Assembly: GCA_021789975.1 (NCBI GenBank) | Contig: JAJYIT010000039.1 | Span: 1 to 39,139 of the forward strand | From: Bacteroidota bacterium | GTDB taxonomy: Bacteria; Bacteroidota; Ignavibacteria; Kryptoniales; JAKASW01 | Length of the DNA stretch: 39,139 nucleotides | Direction: 5' to 3' | In this document: piece by piece, positions 17,980 to 26,950 of the stretch | Position numbering within the stretch: the first letter of the stretch is position 1 | How the letters are laid out: each line of letters begins with the position of its first letter | Notes under the pieces: generated by a model | Told to the model about the DNA's origin: nothing | The model's input: only the letters and a program-made list of their open reading frames with translations | Database searches by the model: none | Translations under genes and position numbers: made by a program

Positions 17980-18362
17980 GAAGAGGGGTTCCAGGTTCAT
18001 GGTTTCGTAGCCAGCCAACCCTGAACTCTGAACTGCTCTTAACTTTGAACTGGTTTTCGGAAAAAGTTCAGGGGAAAGGAAGTTCAAGGTTCTGCGCCAG
18101 CCTGTCCACCATCTCCTTGGCGCACCTGCCCGCCAATCTTTATGGTGGGTCCGCCTATGGCGGAGAGGTTAAGGAAAACAGATATCAGAGGTCAGGACGA
18201 CACAACACACAGTAGAGAGTATGTAGATTACAGAAACAAGAGACCAGAGGTTAGGGATCAGAGACCAGAAGTCAGAAATCGGTTCCGAAAATCTTCAATT
18301 CTAGATGTTGAATTATACAAACCACGCTTCCGAATTCAGAAATCAGAAGTCGAAAACATTAG
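17980..18362. repeat. Composite repeat: GTTC heptads, GC module, AGTCAGA heptads
   Basis: Begins GGTTCCAGGTTCATGG, with inverted units CCCTGAACTCTGAACTGC at about 18018. At 18082 follows GTTCAAGGTTCTGCGCCAGC, then a GC hairpin block ending CCGCCTATGGCGGAGAGG near 18167. From 18185 units of the type AGAGACC, AGAAGTC, AGAAATC follow to about 18362. The block 18082-18173 is repeated almost base for base at 19153-19269. Confidence 0.8.
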
Positions 18363-18434
18363 ATCAAAGGGATGGCGAGTTGTGCATGGTACCCCAACTA
18401 CGAAGTGGCAAACACATGGAGAAACCAGGGGAAC

Positions 18435-18692
18435 TCAATGATTGACTATGTCTTTCAATTGATACAACATCGGCCTGTACCGGGGCGGAGGGATAGGTTT
18501 CCTGTTCTTGCGAGCCGAAGCCAACCATGCCTCCTTTGCCAAAAGCACTTCTGCTAAAGCTTGATCAGGAGTTTCGCCGAATGCCGAGCAGTGCGCCAGA
18601 TCAGGAATGTCAGCGATGTAGCCGCTATCTTCCCCGCTGTAAAATATGTTAATGTGATAATCGGCTCTCTTACCATTTCTCTTCGAGTTCAT
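18435..18692 (-). CDS. hicB: HicB-like antitoxin
   Basis: 85 residues. HicB core YHINIFYSGEDSGYIADIPD (12-31) followed by SAFGETPDQALAEVLLAKEA (36-55), the partial RNase H-like fold of HicB/UPF0150. There is no clear DNA-binding C-terminal domain, so autorepression, if any, would use another mode. It overlaps hicA by 4 bases (ATGA) and follows it, the usual order. It should neutralise HicA. Confidence 0.85.
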   Translation of the reverse strand: MNSKRNGKRADYHINIFYSGEDSGYIADIPDLAHCSAFGETPDQALAEVLLAKEAWLASARKNRKPIPPPRYRPMLYQLKDIVNH

Positions 18693-18940
18693 TCTTCCTC
18701 CAGCTTCAAATCGTACCTTTCAACAAGGCTCAACAATTGCTTAACCTGGTAAGGTTTGGCCTTCCCCTTCACTTCCTGCAGATTAACAAGTTCTGGAATA
18801 CCTTTATGTACAAAAATATGATGACTCCATGCAATTCTATCAAGCCTAAACCCGAAAGCTTCAGCCAACTCGCAAGCATCGCTGAATCGTATGTTACCTT
18901 TTCCAGCAACGACTTTCGCCAGGAGCTTCCGCTTATTCAT
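18689..18940 (-). CDS. hicA: HicA-like mRNA interferase toxin
   Basis: 83 residues. A dsRBD-like small protein: MNKRKLLAKVVAGKGNIRFS, then RLDRIAWSHHIFVHKGIPEL with the conserved His (40-41) that cuts mRNA in HicA toxins, then VKGKAKPYQVKQLLSLVERY. The usual G-S-H motif is W-S-H here, a small departure. Upstream and downstream are repeat arrays, so this is a solitary toxin-antitoxin pair in a decayed region, as is common for such modules. Confidence 0.85.
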   Translation of the reverse strand: MNKRKLLAKVVAGKGNIRFSDACELAEAFGFRLDRIAWSHHIFVHKGIPELVNLQEVKGKAKPYQVKQLLSLVERYDLKLEEE

Positions 18941-19053
18941 TTGCCTTATTCACTCTTTATCAATGTTGCATCCCTGGCCACTCAGAATCAAGTTGTAAGA
19001 CTCAAGTTCCAACGTTCGGCGTTGAAGGTATAGAGATTAAAGGCGAAGCGCCA

Positions 19054-19270
19054 AGGGTCAGAAATCACAAGAAAAGGCTCGGAGTTTCAGGAAGGACAGA
19101 AGCAAGATGTCGGAAGTCAGGAATCAGAAGTCAGAGGCAAGTAAAAATAAGGCTTCAAGGTTCTGCGCCAGCTTGTCCGCCGTTTGTTTGGCGGGCTTGT
19201 CCGCCGTCTCCTTGGCGGACCTGCCCGCCAATCTTTATGGTGGGTCCGCCCATGGCGGAGAGGTTAAGGG
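19054..19270. repeat. Composite repeat, fourth locus
   Basis: AGTCAGGAATCAGAAGTC heptads (about 19112-19140) precede a GC-rich part: TTCAAGGTTCTGCGCCAGC, then three TGTCCGCC/GGCGGAC units forming hairpins, then CCGCCAATCTTTATGGTGGG and CCGCCCATGGCGGAGAGG. The second half is nearly identical to 18131-18173. Compared with that copy there is an extra TTGTCCGCCGT unit, so the block expands by internal duplication. Confidence 0.8.
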
Positions 19271-20047
19271 TTTAAAGATCGCGGTGGCGACCAACTGCGA
19301 ACGCTTGTTTACCCTTTTACCGCGCAGCCGCTTTCTAGAATGTTCCGGGTATTAACAACTGCTCACTTCACCCGGAAGCGGTAGCTCCTTCAATACTATT
19401 CGCCCAATTCCCACCAACCACCTCACACACACATCCCCCCACAGCTTCGCCCTTTCAGTCACATGCTGTTACTGATCATGGACCTACATTCGGCTGACCA
19501 CAAATTGGGGACGAACTATTGGTTGTTGACATCCTTCTTCCAAATGCCAAGCGCTGACGGACGCCAGTGCTTTACTCTCTTCAGCGACCGTCTACACGTT
19601 TGCTTAGAAGAGGTGCAATACAATCCCTGACTGCCCCCACCGCAGCTAATATGCCTGCGTAAGATGCAGCTGCCCGTGGTTAATGTATGACGCTGGATAT
19701 GTGCTACCCGATCCCTGACATCCAGGACAGAGAGCTTACAGATGCAACTTCAAGTGTACTCTCTGGAAACAGAACCTTGTGATTTGTACTCCGCCAACCC
19801 TGACTGGTTTCAACAGGCACGCCCGCTCTCCCATCCTTTGCAACCGCCCGTGACAAGTAGTATAAGAAACACGTTCTAAATTGTCAACACCCTCAGTATT
19901 TGAAAATTCTTCGCAACCACCGATGGACAGCATCATGAATGTCAGATCTACCGACAATTGAGCAAAAGGTTGCCCGGTGCCCCGCTTAGCCTATACCGGG
20001 TTCCCCTCGTTCCGACCCCCTGGAAACTTTCTAGAACAGGCCGAATT
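19271..20047. other. Intergenic, nothing recognised
   Basis: About 780 bases with short, unconvincing open frames only. The frame at 19736-19957 (minus) has no ribosome binding site and no family resemblance. No RNA gene or long palindrome seen. Confidence 0.4.
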
Positions 20048-21877
20048 TCATTGACCTGCCGATACCGCCATCAGGAACCACGCATCATGCGGCAGCCACT
20101 GTTCCGTCCAGCGCCAGTCGTAATCTTTCCCGGTTACGGAATATGGTATATCGAAGGCGATGCCGTGCGGGTTGTCCAAACCACAAGTGATACCGTTTGA
20201 GATTCCACCAGGCATTTCGGCGTATTGGTAGCTTCCGAAGAACATGTACTCGGGATTATTATACCCCACACCGTTCATCATGCACATATCAAAAGGATTT
20301 AGTCCGAGTATCCAATTCAACTGGTTATCGGCAAAATTCTTCAGCTTGTCGGCAAACGGCGAGTCAGATTTGAAATAAGGAGCTGCGAGCCTCGCCGCAC
20401 ATGCCAGGCTTGCTATACGCGCATCTTCACCCTGCCACCATGGTGCGGCCTCTGTATCATGCGGGAAGAAAAAGCTGCTGTTGCGCTTTCCATCCAAATG
20501 CTGCACCAGTTCACGTGCGTACCCGAAAGCGTTAGGCACTTCGGAAGTTATCGCCAGATCAAACTCGAGAGATTTCTTTATCACGTCGAGGACCTTAGCT
20601 CTTGTGCCATGATCGCATATATCGAGATAGTATATTAGCGACACGACAGGCATACCCTCGTCAGTCGGATGAAAGAACGGCCTGTTTCCGTTGTCTGCAC
20701 GCCAGAAATTCTTGTACTTCCCCCACGATGCCAGCCTGCTCATAAGACTTTCGGCACGCCTGTCGGCCGCCGATTTGTAGGCTTCGTCGCCCGTGGTCTT
20801 GTATAATTCGGTCGCGGCAGCAAGAGCACAATAATCGTCGATGATGTTGTCCTGACGGTCAAAGTCCAGGAACAGGTTATTCTTCTGAAGATAACGGAAA
20901 GCGTCCTCCGCGCATTTTAGATAGGTTGCCGACGAATAGTCTCCGCTCACTTTAAATTGAGAGGCCATGGCAAGTGCCGCGATCGCTATCCCGCCACCCG
21001 TCATGAAGCTTGCCTCGTAAATGCTGCTCTGTTTCTCGGATGATTGCGAGATTCGAGCGGACTCGGAATTGCTTTTGGTTATGGTGAAGCTGCCGTTCTC
21101 AGGGACGATCCGCCTGTCCTTCGGCAGTTTGCCCGCGCCGGGCGCCGCTACCGACAGATAAAAAGATCCCTTCGGATCTTTTATCCTGACAAGATAGTCT
21201 GCCCCGTACAACAGCTCATCGAGAATTCTGCGTTTGTACTGTCTGAAGTTTTCGTCGTTACGCGCGCTAAGCATCTGGTAACTCTTGCAGAGACTGTACA
21301 CTACCATCGGGATCTGCTGCGTGACAAAATAATTTGTGAACGCAAGACCTGAAAGATGTTTGCCGTAATCACCGGTCGCGTCTTGCCAGCCGCCGTGCAC
21401 ATCGACCGTATCCTTTCTCCCATCTGCAAACGTCATCCTCTTGTCCGCCTTTTCCATCTGCCCGACGCACCGCTGCTCCTTGAAGTATGAAACGGCATCC
21501 GAAAGAGTGTGCCTCTCGAGGACGTCCCTTTGTATAAGAAACGGGAATGAGCACACACTTCCTTTGTCGGTCTCGCAATCGAGATAGTACTTCCCTTCTC
21601 TATGAACAGAAGAAAAATCAATCGTCCAGAAATACCAGTTCTCCCACTGGTCGATCCTGCCGACTTCGACGGGTTTTACTTCTGCAACTATGCTGTCATC
21701 GCTGCACAATTTCACATAACAATTTCTTATGGCCTCGCCCCGGTAAGCTTCAACAACCGCCCTCTTGGAGCCGGACGGATAGTAACCCACTTGATCGGTC
21801 AACACTCTTATTTTCTGTCCGTAGGCCTGAGACCCAGAAAGGACTGCAGCTGCAATAAGAATTAAGATCCGTTTCAT
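20048..21877 (-). CDS. Secreted glycoside hydrolase family 9 (endoglucanase-like)
   Basis: 609 residues. Signal peptide about 1-20 (MKRILILIAAAVLSGSQAYG). Residues 22-115 are the N-terminal Ig-like domain of theme CelD_N (RVLTDQVGYYPSGSKRAVVE). The GH9 (alpha/alpha)6 barrel follows: GGWQDATGDYGKH (162-174) holds the catalytic base Asp pair, FADNQLNWILGLNPFDMCMM lies near the end, and the last block WTEQWLPHDAWFLMAVSAGQ carries the likely acid Glu (592). GH9 enzymes cut beta-1,4-glucans and related glycans by inversion. GGWQDAT differs from the common GGWYDAGDYGKY by an extra residue, so substrate may not be cellulose. Standalone gene; a 21-bp palindrome lies 142 bases upstream. Confidence 0.9.
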   Translation of the reverse strand: MKRILILIAAAVLSGSQAYGQKIRVLTDQVGYYPSGSKRAVVEAYRGEAIRNCYVKLCSDDSIVAEVKPVEVGRIDQWENWYFWTIDFSSVHREGKYYLDCETDKGSVCSFPFLIQRDVLERHTLSDAVSYFKEQRCVGQMEKADKRMTFADGRKDTVDVHGGWQDATGDYGKHLSGLAFTNYFVTQQIPMVVYSLCKSYQMLSARNDENFRQYKRRILDELLYGADYLVRIKDPKGSFYLSVAAPGAGKLPKDRRIVPENGSFTITKSNSESARISQSSEKQSSIYEASFMTGGGIAIAALAMASQFKVSGDYSSATYLKCAEDAFRYLQKNNLFLDFDRQDNIIDDYCALAAATELYKTTGDEAYKSAADRRAESLMSRLASWGKYKNFWRADNGNRPFFHPTDEGMPVVSLIYYLDICDHGTRAKVLDVIKKSLEFDLAITSEVPNAFGYARELVQHLDGKRNSSFFFPHDTEAAPWWQGEDARIASLACAARLAAPYFKSDSPFADKLKNFADNQLNWILGLNPFDMCMMNGVGYNNPEYMFFGSYQYAEMPGGISNGITCGLDNPHGIAFDIPYSVTGKDYDWRWTEQWLPHDAWFLMAVSAGQ

Positions 21878-22018
21878 AATGCCGATACCTCTGGAGTTTG
21901 TTGAAATGAAAGTTGGAAATGTTCCCTGACGGAAAAATTGGACAGCCTTGTCATTAGGGGTGCAACCATGAGTGTTCGCCTAACTCTGAACATGAACTTA
22001 AGGTCGATCTATTATCAA

Positions 22019-22039
22019 TTACGAATCCATGATTCGTAA
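22019..22039. promoter_or_regulatory. 21-bp perfect palindrome, possible operator
   Basis: TTACGAATC-CAT-GATTCGTAA: two 9-base arms, no mismatch, 3-base centre. It lies 142 bases upstream of the GH9 start on the minus strand. Size and symmetry suit a dimeric regulator. No regulator gene is adjacent, so the assignment to GH9 is inference. A small hairpin repeat is the alternative. Confidence 0.45.
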
Positions 22040-22300
22040 ACCATATTTCCGCCTGCCGGTCTGGAGAGATCCGCTGACCTCGTCAAAACGGAAAGTCCGA
22101 CAACCTGGACCTGACCGGCAGAAAGGTCTGGCGGGCCGACAGCAAACGGGAGCGAAGCCGGATGCGACGGGTGACCCCACCCGCAGTCATCAAACTGTGA
22201 GGGTCGTTGTCGCACTCGAGGTGCTTCCATAGCGTTTATCAGCCGGTTTGAAGTTAGTGAGCGACCCAGAAATTGTCAAACTGATATGGCATCGGGTAGT
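22040..22300. other. GC-rich stretch with small hairpins, unassigned
   Basis: Contains CGGGTG-ACCC-CACCCG (about 22167-22182), GGAAAGTCC near 22090 and several CCTG/CAGG and GACC/GGTC complements. The density of short complementary segments suggests folded RNA or a decayed repeat, but it matches no RNA family I know. Open frames here look like shadows. Confidence 0.3.
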
Positions 22301-22430
22301 GGCTCAATTTCAATTCACACGTCACCCCGAACCCTGGACTGATACGCTCCAGGTCAGGCTTGTTTCGGGGTCTAAGACCAGACGTTGAACCGAGTTCAAC
22401 ATGACGGAATATTTCAAAGTGAGCCGGTAC
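22301..22430 (-). repeat. 130-bp dispersed repeat, copy A
   Basis: The reverse complement matches 26821-26950 and 33718-33847 along its whole length at roughly 90 percent by eye. It holds two hairpins: GTTGAAC-TCG-GTTCAAC, and an outer CCCCGAA/TTCGGGG pair around CCTGG/CCAGG. No ORF of its own. Copy A is in the opposite orientation to B and C. Confidence 0.85.
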
Positions 22431-22724
22431 TTGGCGTCAACGGGCGGCACAAAATAGATTTTCGGTGATCCGATCCTTACGATCTCGTTTTGATGGCGAC
22501 GACGATCTGCTTCATTGACGATGTCGGGTAAGCCTTCACAAAAGCCGGGAAGTTCCGGAGTTCAAATATGGTTGCTGAGAAGGCAGCTTCGTGGTAATAC
22601 AAGCGAACAAAGTACCAGGAGCATACAGATTTTGGAAGTATCTGGTTGCGTACCTAATTTAGTCCAACATCAAATATGCAGGAAAGAAGGCAAGTTTATA
22701 TGATTGCGGCGAATTTAAGTTAGG
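22431..22724. other. Intergenic, possible decayed coding remnant
   Basis: On the minus strand FPAFVKAYPTSSMKQIVVAI is readable around 22500-22560 before a stop; it might be the tail of a lost gene, but I cannot place it. Nothing else seen. Confidence 0.25.
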
Positions 22725-23210
22725 ATGAATCCGTTGAAAGCAAAATCAATCCAGGACCATTATCCCGATGAATACAGCTATTGTTATGGCTGTGGGAGAT
22801 TGAACGAGAAGGGGCATCAGATAAAAAGCTACCCCGACGGCGAAGAAGCAGTAGCGCATTTTACGCCGCAGCCGTACTATATCGCAGTCCCCGGTTTCGT
22901 TTACGGCGGGCTAATCGCCTCTCTGATAGATTGCCACGGAATCGGCACCGCGGCGATTGCGTATAATAGAGCAAAAGGGAATGAAGCATCATCAGATTCG
23001 GTGCCGCGATATGTGACCGCCTCGCTTCAGATCGATTACCTGAAGCCCACTCCACTCGGAGTTGAGCTTGAGCTGCGTGGGAAGGTACTGGAACTGAAAG
23101 GAAGGAAAGCGATATCGCAGGTGGAGGTCTTTGCTAACGGCTCGCTGACAGCACGTGGGACAGTTGTCGCCGTTCAAATCCCGGACAGCATGACTAACAC
23201 TGGAAAGTAA
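22725..23210 (+). CDS. PaaI-like hotdog-fold thioesterase
   Basis: 161 residues and one of the few plus-strand genes. It starts with CYGCGRLNEKGHQIK (20-34), the Cys-x2-Cys-Gly opening seen in many PaaI-type proteins, and has the hotdog helix VYGGLIASLIDCHGIGTAAI (59-78), where the family normally has HGG..a.L.D. VTASLQIDYLKPTPLGVELE is the matching central strand. It would hydrolyse an acyl-CoA thioester. The first His of HGG is Tyr here. Only a weak ribosome binding site is visible. No partner genes; convergent with the following methyltransferase. Confidence 0.85.
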   Translation: MNPLKAKSIQDHYPDEYSYCYGCGRLNEKGHQIKSYPDGEEAVAHFTPQPYYIAVPGFVYGGLIASLIDCHGIGTAAIAYNRAKGNEASSDSVPRYVTASLQIDYLKPTPLGVELELRGKVLELKGRKAISQVEVFANGSLTARGTVVAVQIPDSMTNTGK

Positions 23211-23372
23211 TAAACCAGCCAGGCAACCCGAAAAGCCGGGAAAAGTTGAACCTTGGCTTTGCGCACCTCCGATGAAAATCGGTCTACGACTTATCTCTTT
23301 CGCTTTTGCTTTGAAGCCGGATCGTCCGACAGTTATCTGAAGGATCCCACCTTACATCAATTCAATGAACAG

Positions 23373-23999
23373 CTACCTGTTGCGGCCGGTGAGTACCATG
23401 ATGTGGAAGTGAGGCACCTGATCCTTAATATCATGGACTATGGTCAAGCCTGAACTCTTCGCGAGACCAGGCAAACCCCCTTCAGCCATGAAGGATCTGA
23501 AATTCCTGTAATGTTCCTTCCCTGCAGAAAATTCCACTATGTTGTCTATAGCTCCCGACAGCAAATCACGTCGCAACCAGAAATAGTCTGCCGCGATAAT
23601 CTTATCGACGTGTTTCGAAAGCTCAATGAGAATGCCGATTCTCTTCTCACTCTCAATTTCATGGATGACGTAAGATAGAACCGCGTAATCATAGGAGGCG
23701 GCATGCTCACGGAAGAAATCCTCCACATTCGCATGGGAAAAAGAGACGTTGGGGAAATGCCGGCCGCGCAAGTTCTTCCTTGCCCTGTCGATGTTTCTCA
23801 ACGATAGATCTATTCCGTCGACCCGTGAGCATCTTTCAGCAAGCTGAAAACCGAGCCTCCCGGTCCCGCAGCCGACATCGAGGAGTGTCGAGCCCGGCTC
23901 CACAAGGTCTTTCACTTGCGCAAAAGCCCTGTCCTGATTCGGAGCAATGAAGCGGTCGAAAAACCAGCCGTCGTACCAGTGATTCTTATTCGTGGTCAT
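23373..23999 (-). CDS. Class I SAM-dependent methyltransferase
   Basis: 208 residues. LLDVGCGTGRLGFQLAERC (39-57) is motif I for SAM binding, VDGIDLS follows as motif II with the acidic residue, and YDYAVLSYVIHEIE as motif IV. The start MTTNKNHWYDGWFFDRFIAP is typical of ubiquinone/menaquinone- or small-molecule-type methyltransferases of UbiE shape. Substrate unknown. No operon partner. Confidence 0.85.
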   Translation of the reverse strand: MTTNKNHWYDGWFFDRFIAPNQDRAFAQVKDLVEPGSTLLDVGCGTGRLGFQLAERCSRVDGIDLSLRNIDRARKNLRGRHFPNVSFSHANVEDFFREHAASYDYAVLSYVIHEIESEKRIGILIELSKHVDKIIAADYFWLRRDLLSGAIDNIVEFSAGKEHYRNFRSFMAEGGLPGLAKSSGLTIVHDIKDQVPHFHIMVLTGRNR

Positions 24000-24474
24000 A
24001 AGACTTCATTGAGCGCGATGATTCGATGCCGAAGCCGGACCAAAGATTCCGGCAGGATCCGGACAGACCTGAGCGCTAAAAGCCTCCACACCATGGCAGC
24101 AATGACCGTCGAACCTCCGCAGGCATCGTACCACCAAATCCACGAATAAGTCAGCAGGCCACTCTTGCTTCGGCCCCGTCCTCAAGTCTTCGGCCAAAGC
24201 CGCGTCATGAGCCAGGCTAAGGGTCATGACATGAAGACTGTTCGCACGACTAATTCCATCGGGCGAATGATGCCACCCTGCCGCGAGGTAACAACCGGAT
24301 ACAGGTTCCTCTTCAGAAGCTCTTCTACCGGGTACCGCGTCGCGAAGAGTTTACGTCTCAAGTCTTCCGGCTACCTGACATAAACTATATTGGTTACATG
24401 GTGAGCGACATCGATGTCATAAGTACTGACCGCGAGCTTCGATTCGGCTATGAGTGTGGGTGGCGTGCTTTGGA
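24000..24474. other. Intergenic, nothing recognised
   Basis: About 475 bases. Short frames on both strands (24006-24227 minus, 24165-24383 plus) show no family features and no ribosome binding sites. GACATCGATGTC at about 24408 is a 12-base palindrome but may be chance. Confidence 0.35.
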
Positions 24475-25020
24475 TCATGGCAGCAGGACCGCTACAGCCA
24501 GAACCGTTGTCCACAACCCGTTCCTGTCCCCTTCTGCAGTTTGAGTGATGTTGAATGTCCTGACAATCTTGCCGGACATTTTGAAAACCTGCTCGCGCTC
24601 GTTCCAGTCGGTGTTTGGATCGAACTCAACGCCCAAGGTTGTCGCAAGCATCTGGGCAGCGAGGTCTTCCGCATAATCACCGGCTGATCTCTCGTTGACC
24701 CCGAACGCGTGATGTTCGGAGAGATAGCCGTACTGAGTAGTGTCGGCGGGAATTGCCGCGCCGATGGAAGCGGCCACGAGCCGGTTCGGCTCGTTCGTCG
24801 AGTTCCGCGCCATAACCGTAAATGTAATTTGGCCGTTCCTCATTTCTTTCAGCCCTTCTTCCCTGCTTATTCGCTTGCAACCCGGCGGGAAAATACTGCT
24901 GACGGAAACGAGATTGCAAATCTCGACTCCAGCATCTCTCATCGCCAGCTCGAAGGAGCTCTGGTAGTCTTTGTGTCTTCCGACGCCCTTGGTGAAGTAG
25001 ATCCTCGATGGAACGAACAT
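24475..25020 (-). CDS. pdaD: Pyruvoyl-dependent arginine decarboxylase
   Basis: 181 residues, the usual proenzyme length. It decarboxylates arginine to agmatine, the first step to putrescine and spermidine by the agmatine route. The self-cleavage site is clear: [17 protein letters not shown] (36-51), with cleavage expected between Ser 41 and Ser 42 so that Ser 42 becomes the pyruvoyl group. [26 protein letters not shown] and the Glu-rich C-terminal part are also family-like. AAGGAGG lies 12 bases ahead of the ATG, slightly far. No agmatine-processing gene is adjacent. Confidence 0.93.
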   Translation of the reverse strand: MFVPSRIYFTKGVGRHKDYQSSFELAMRDAGVEICNLVSVSSIFPPGCKRISREEGLKEMRNGQITFTVMARNSTNEPNRLVAASIGAAIPADTTQYGYLSEHHAFGVNERSAGDYAEDLAAQMLATTLGVEFDPNTDWNEREQVFKMSGKIVRTFNITQTAEGDRNGLWTTVLAVAVLLP

Positions 25021-25101
25021 TTTCTTATCAAGCCTCCTTCTTCAATATAAGACCTCTATTTTATTAAATGTTGCAAGAATTACAAGCTTATGCTCATGAC
25101 A

Positions 25102-25167
25102 GCCCGCGAAACACAGCAAACACGCAAAAACACTTTGCGTTCGTGTCTTTTCGCGTCTTTCGTGGGC
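25102..25167. repeat. Imperfect inverted repeat of CACGAAAG/CGCGAAAA type
   Basis: GCCCGCGAAACACAGCAAAC on one side faces TTTTCGCGTCTTTCGTGGGC on the other, with TTTGCGTTCGTG between. It is of a kind often found between genes in related genomes (from memory). It could act as a hairpin between the arginine decarboxylase and the MFS gene; no U-run. Confidence 0.6.
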
Positions 25168-25296
25168 ACACAAAAAGGTATTTCAACAGCCTGATAGTTT
25201 ATCAACTTAGATTTTATCATCAGGAATGTTCGGCAGAAATTTCATGCGCTTGATGCAGGCCGGCATCGCAATTTATGAAATCGTTCAGCGAATCGT

Positions 25297-26477
25297 TCAC
25301 TGACCGGCAGCACGATAAGTCTGTACAGTTCTTTCGGGAAGCATCAAAGCTAAAGGGAACCCGAGCAATGACATTCCTGCGATACACCACATTGAAACGG
25401 CGATCCCGTAGTAATCAGCGATGAAGCCGAGGCCGAAAATTGCCATCGCCGCAACGGTATTACCGGCACCCAGTGCGACCCCGGATGCCAACGAGCGGTT
25501 GTCCGGAAAGAGGTCCTGTCCAATCAGCATCGTCACCGGTGCCGTCGCCCAGACGGCGATCCCCAGGAATGCAAGCGCTATCCAGAGCCAGGCTCCGCTC
25601 GAAAACATGAAAAGAGCCAGAATCGTTGCGGAGAGAACACTCGACCATATTATGACAGGACGACGACCCAGGTGGTCGGCAATCATACCTCCGGAGAAAT
25701 TCCCGAGAATTCCCACCACCAGCATCACGCTAATTAGAGATGCCCCTGCAATCAGCGACCCGCCCTGGGCATGCCATAGAATCGGCACAAAAGTTTTGAC
25801 GCCATACGAAACCGTTTGGCGCAACCCGACAAATCCCACAAGCGCTATGATCCGCCCCCGGTTGCGCTGCCAGGCATTCCGCACACTCCGAGGCGGCATA
25901 GGTCGCATTTCAGGCGTGGTCCGGACGAGCAGCAACAGCGTGAAAGCTCCCGGTATTGCAAACAGCCAGAGACCTTGTAACCCCAGCCACATTACTAACC
26001 ATCCTGCAACAAGCGGCCACACTCCCCGACCGAGTTCACCACCGATCATGAACAACGATATCGCCGTCCCCTCTCTTGACCTGGTAATCGAGCGAGCGGC
26101 CGCCAATGCCTGCGGATGAAAAGCCGCATTTCCAAGACCGGCCACGGTCAGGAGAAGGATTAAAGTCCAGTAGCCGGGTGCTACACCGAGCAAGCTCGCG
26201 CCTACCGCACTCAAGGCGAGTCCCCACAGTACAAACCTGCGTGTCCTCCTACCCGATCCGCTTTCAAACCGAAGACGGGCTGGAGCAGCGATCCTATCCC
26301 CTGAAGTGCGAATATTAAGCTGCCGACGAGGGCAATCTCAATGTGAAACTTTACAAGGAGAAGCGGCAGTACCGCAGGGAGGTAATTGATGTAGCCGTCA
26401 TTTAAGAAGTGAGCCCATGTTAAAGCCGCCAGGCCAAGTCTTGCGGACGGCGCAGTTGTAGTTCTATTATCAGTCAT
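25297..26477 (-). pseudogene. MFS transporter (fosmidomycin-resistance-like), frameshifted
   Basis: The first 77 or so codons from ATG 26477 (LGLAALTWAHFLNDGYINYL, LIFALQGIGSLLQPVFGLKA, DRVGG) are in one frame. The remaining ~310 codons (TRRFVLWGLALSAVGASLLG onward) are in another. The break is at about 26244-26250, inside the MFS motif A loop, where DR.GRRTRR is expected; one base seems to be missing. Both parts together give about 393 residues and 12 helices, the normal MFS size. GNAAFHPQALAAARSI and IGGELGRGVWPLVAGW resemble the Fsr group. It is either a recent null mutation or a sequencing error; the rest is well preserved. Confidence 0.85.
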
Positions 26478-26820
26478 TCTCGTTTACCGTTTTAACACCT
26501 GTCAGTCACAAATAATTGAGAAGTTCTGGCTGCGGCATCCAGACCAGGAGATTTGCGCGAGGCATACAAAGCACCTAAATGCCGTTCGAAGTCTCCTTCA
26601 ATTGGAACGACTCGCAATCATAATTCCTTCGCCCCGCGGGACTCGGACTCTGCTCCGCAGGAGCAAAGGTTCGTAGCGTAGCTGGCAATACAGTATCGGA
26701 GGCTCCACGGCAGAGTCACGTCGGCAGCATTCGTCGATGTCGATTCTCCGAAAGACTCTAAACCCAATCTGGCGATTCTTATAAATCCGCTGCACAATGG
26801 ATATAGAGTCGCGGCAGATA
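26478..26820. other. Intergenic, small hairpins, no gene
   Basis: GCTCC-GCA-GGAGC at about 26653-26665 and GGCTCCACGGCAGAGTCACG just downstream give local pairing. The frame 26598-26795 (minus) is open but looks like repeat-derived sequence. No tRNA fits. Confidence 0.35.
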
Positions 26821-26950
26821 GTACTGGCCCACTTAGAAGTATTCCGTCATGTTGAGCTCGGTTCAACATCTGGTTTTAGACCCCGAAACAAGCCTGACCT
26901 GGAGCGTATCAGTCTAGGGTCCGGGGTGACGTGTGAATTGTAATTGGGCC
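26821..26950 (+). repeat. 130-bp dispersed repeat, copy B
   Basis: GTACTGGCCCACTTAGAAGT, ATTCCGTCATGTTGAGCTCG and so on to GTGTGAATTGTAATTGGGCC. Same two hairpins as copies A and C; one arm base of the first hairpin differs (GAGCTCGG for GAACTCGG). Confidence 0.85.

Noticed and set aside
22040-22260. RNase P RNA, suggested by GGAAAGTCC
   Set aside because: None of the other conserved RNase P segments (such as ACAGAAA or the CR-IV/V parts) could be found nearby.
26598-26795. Minus-strand frame of 65 codons
   Set aside because: Overlaps hairpin-rich sequence and resembles no family; likely repeat-derived.
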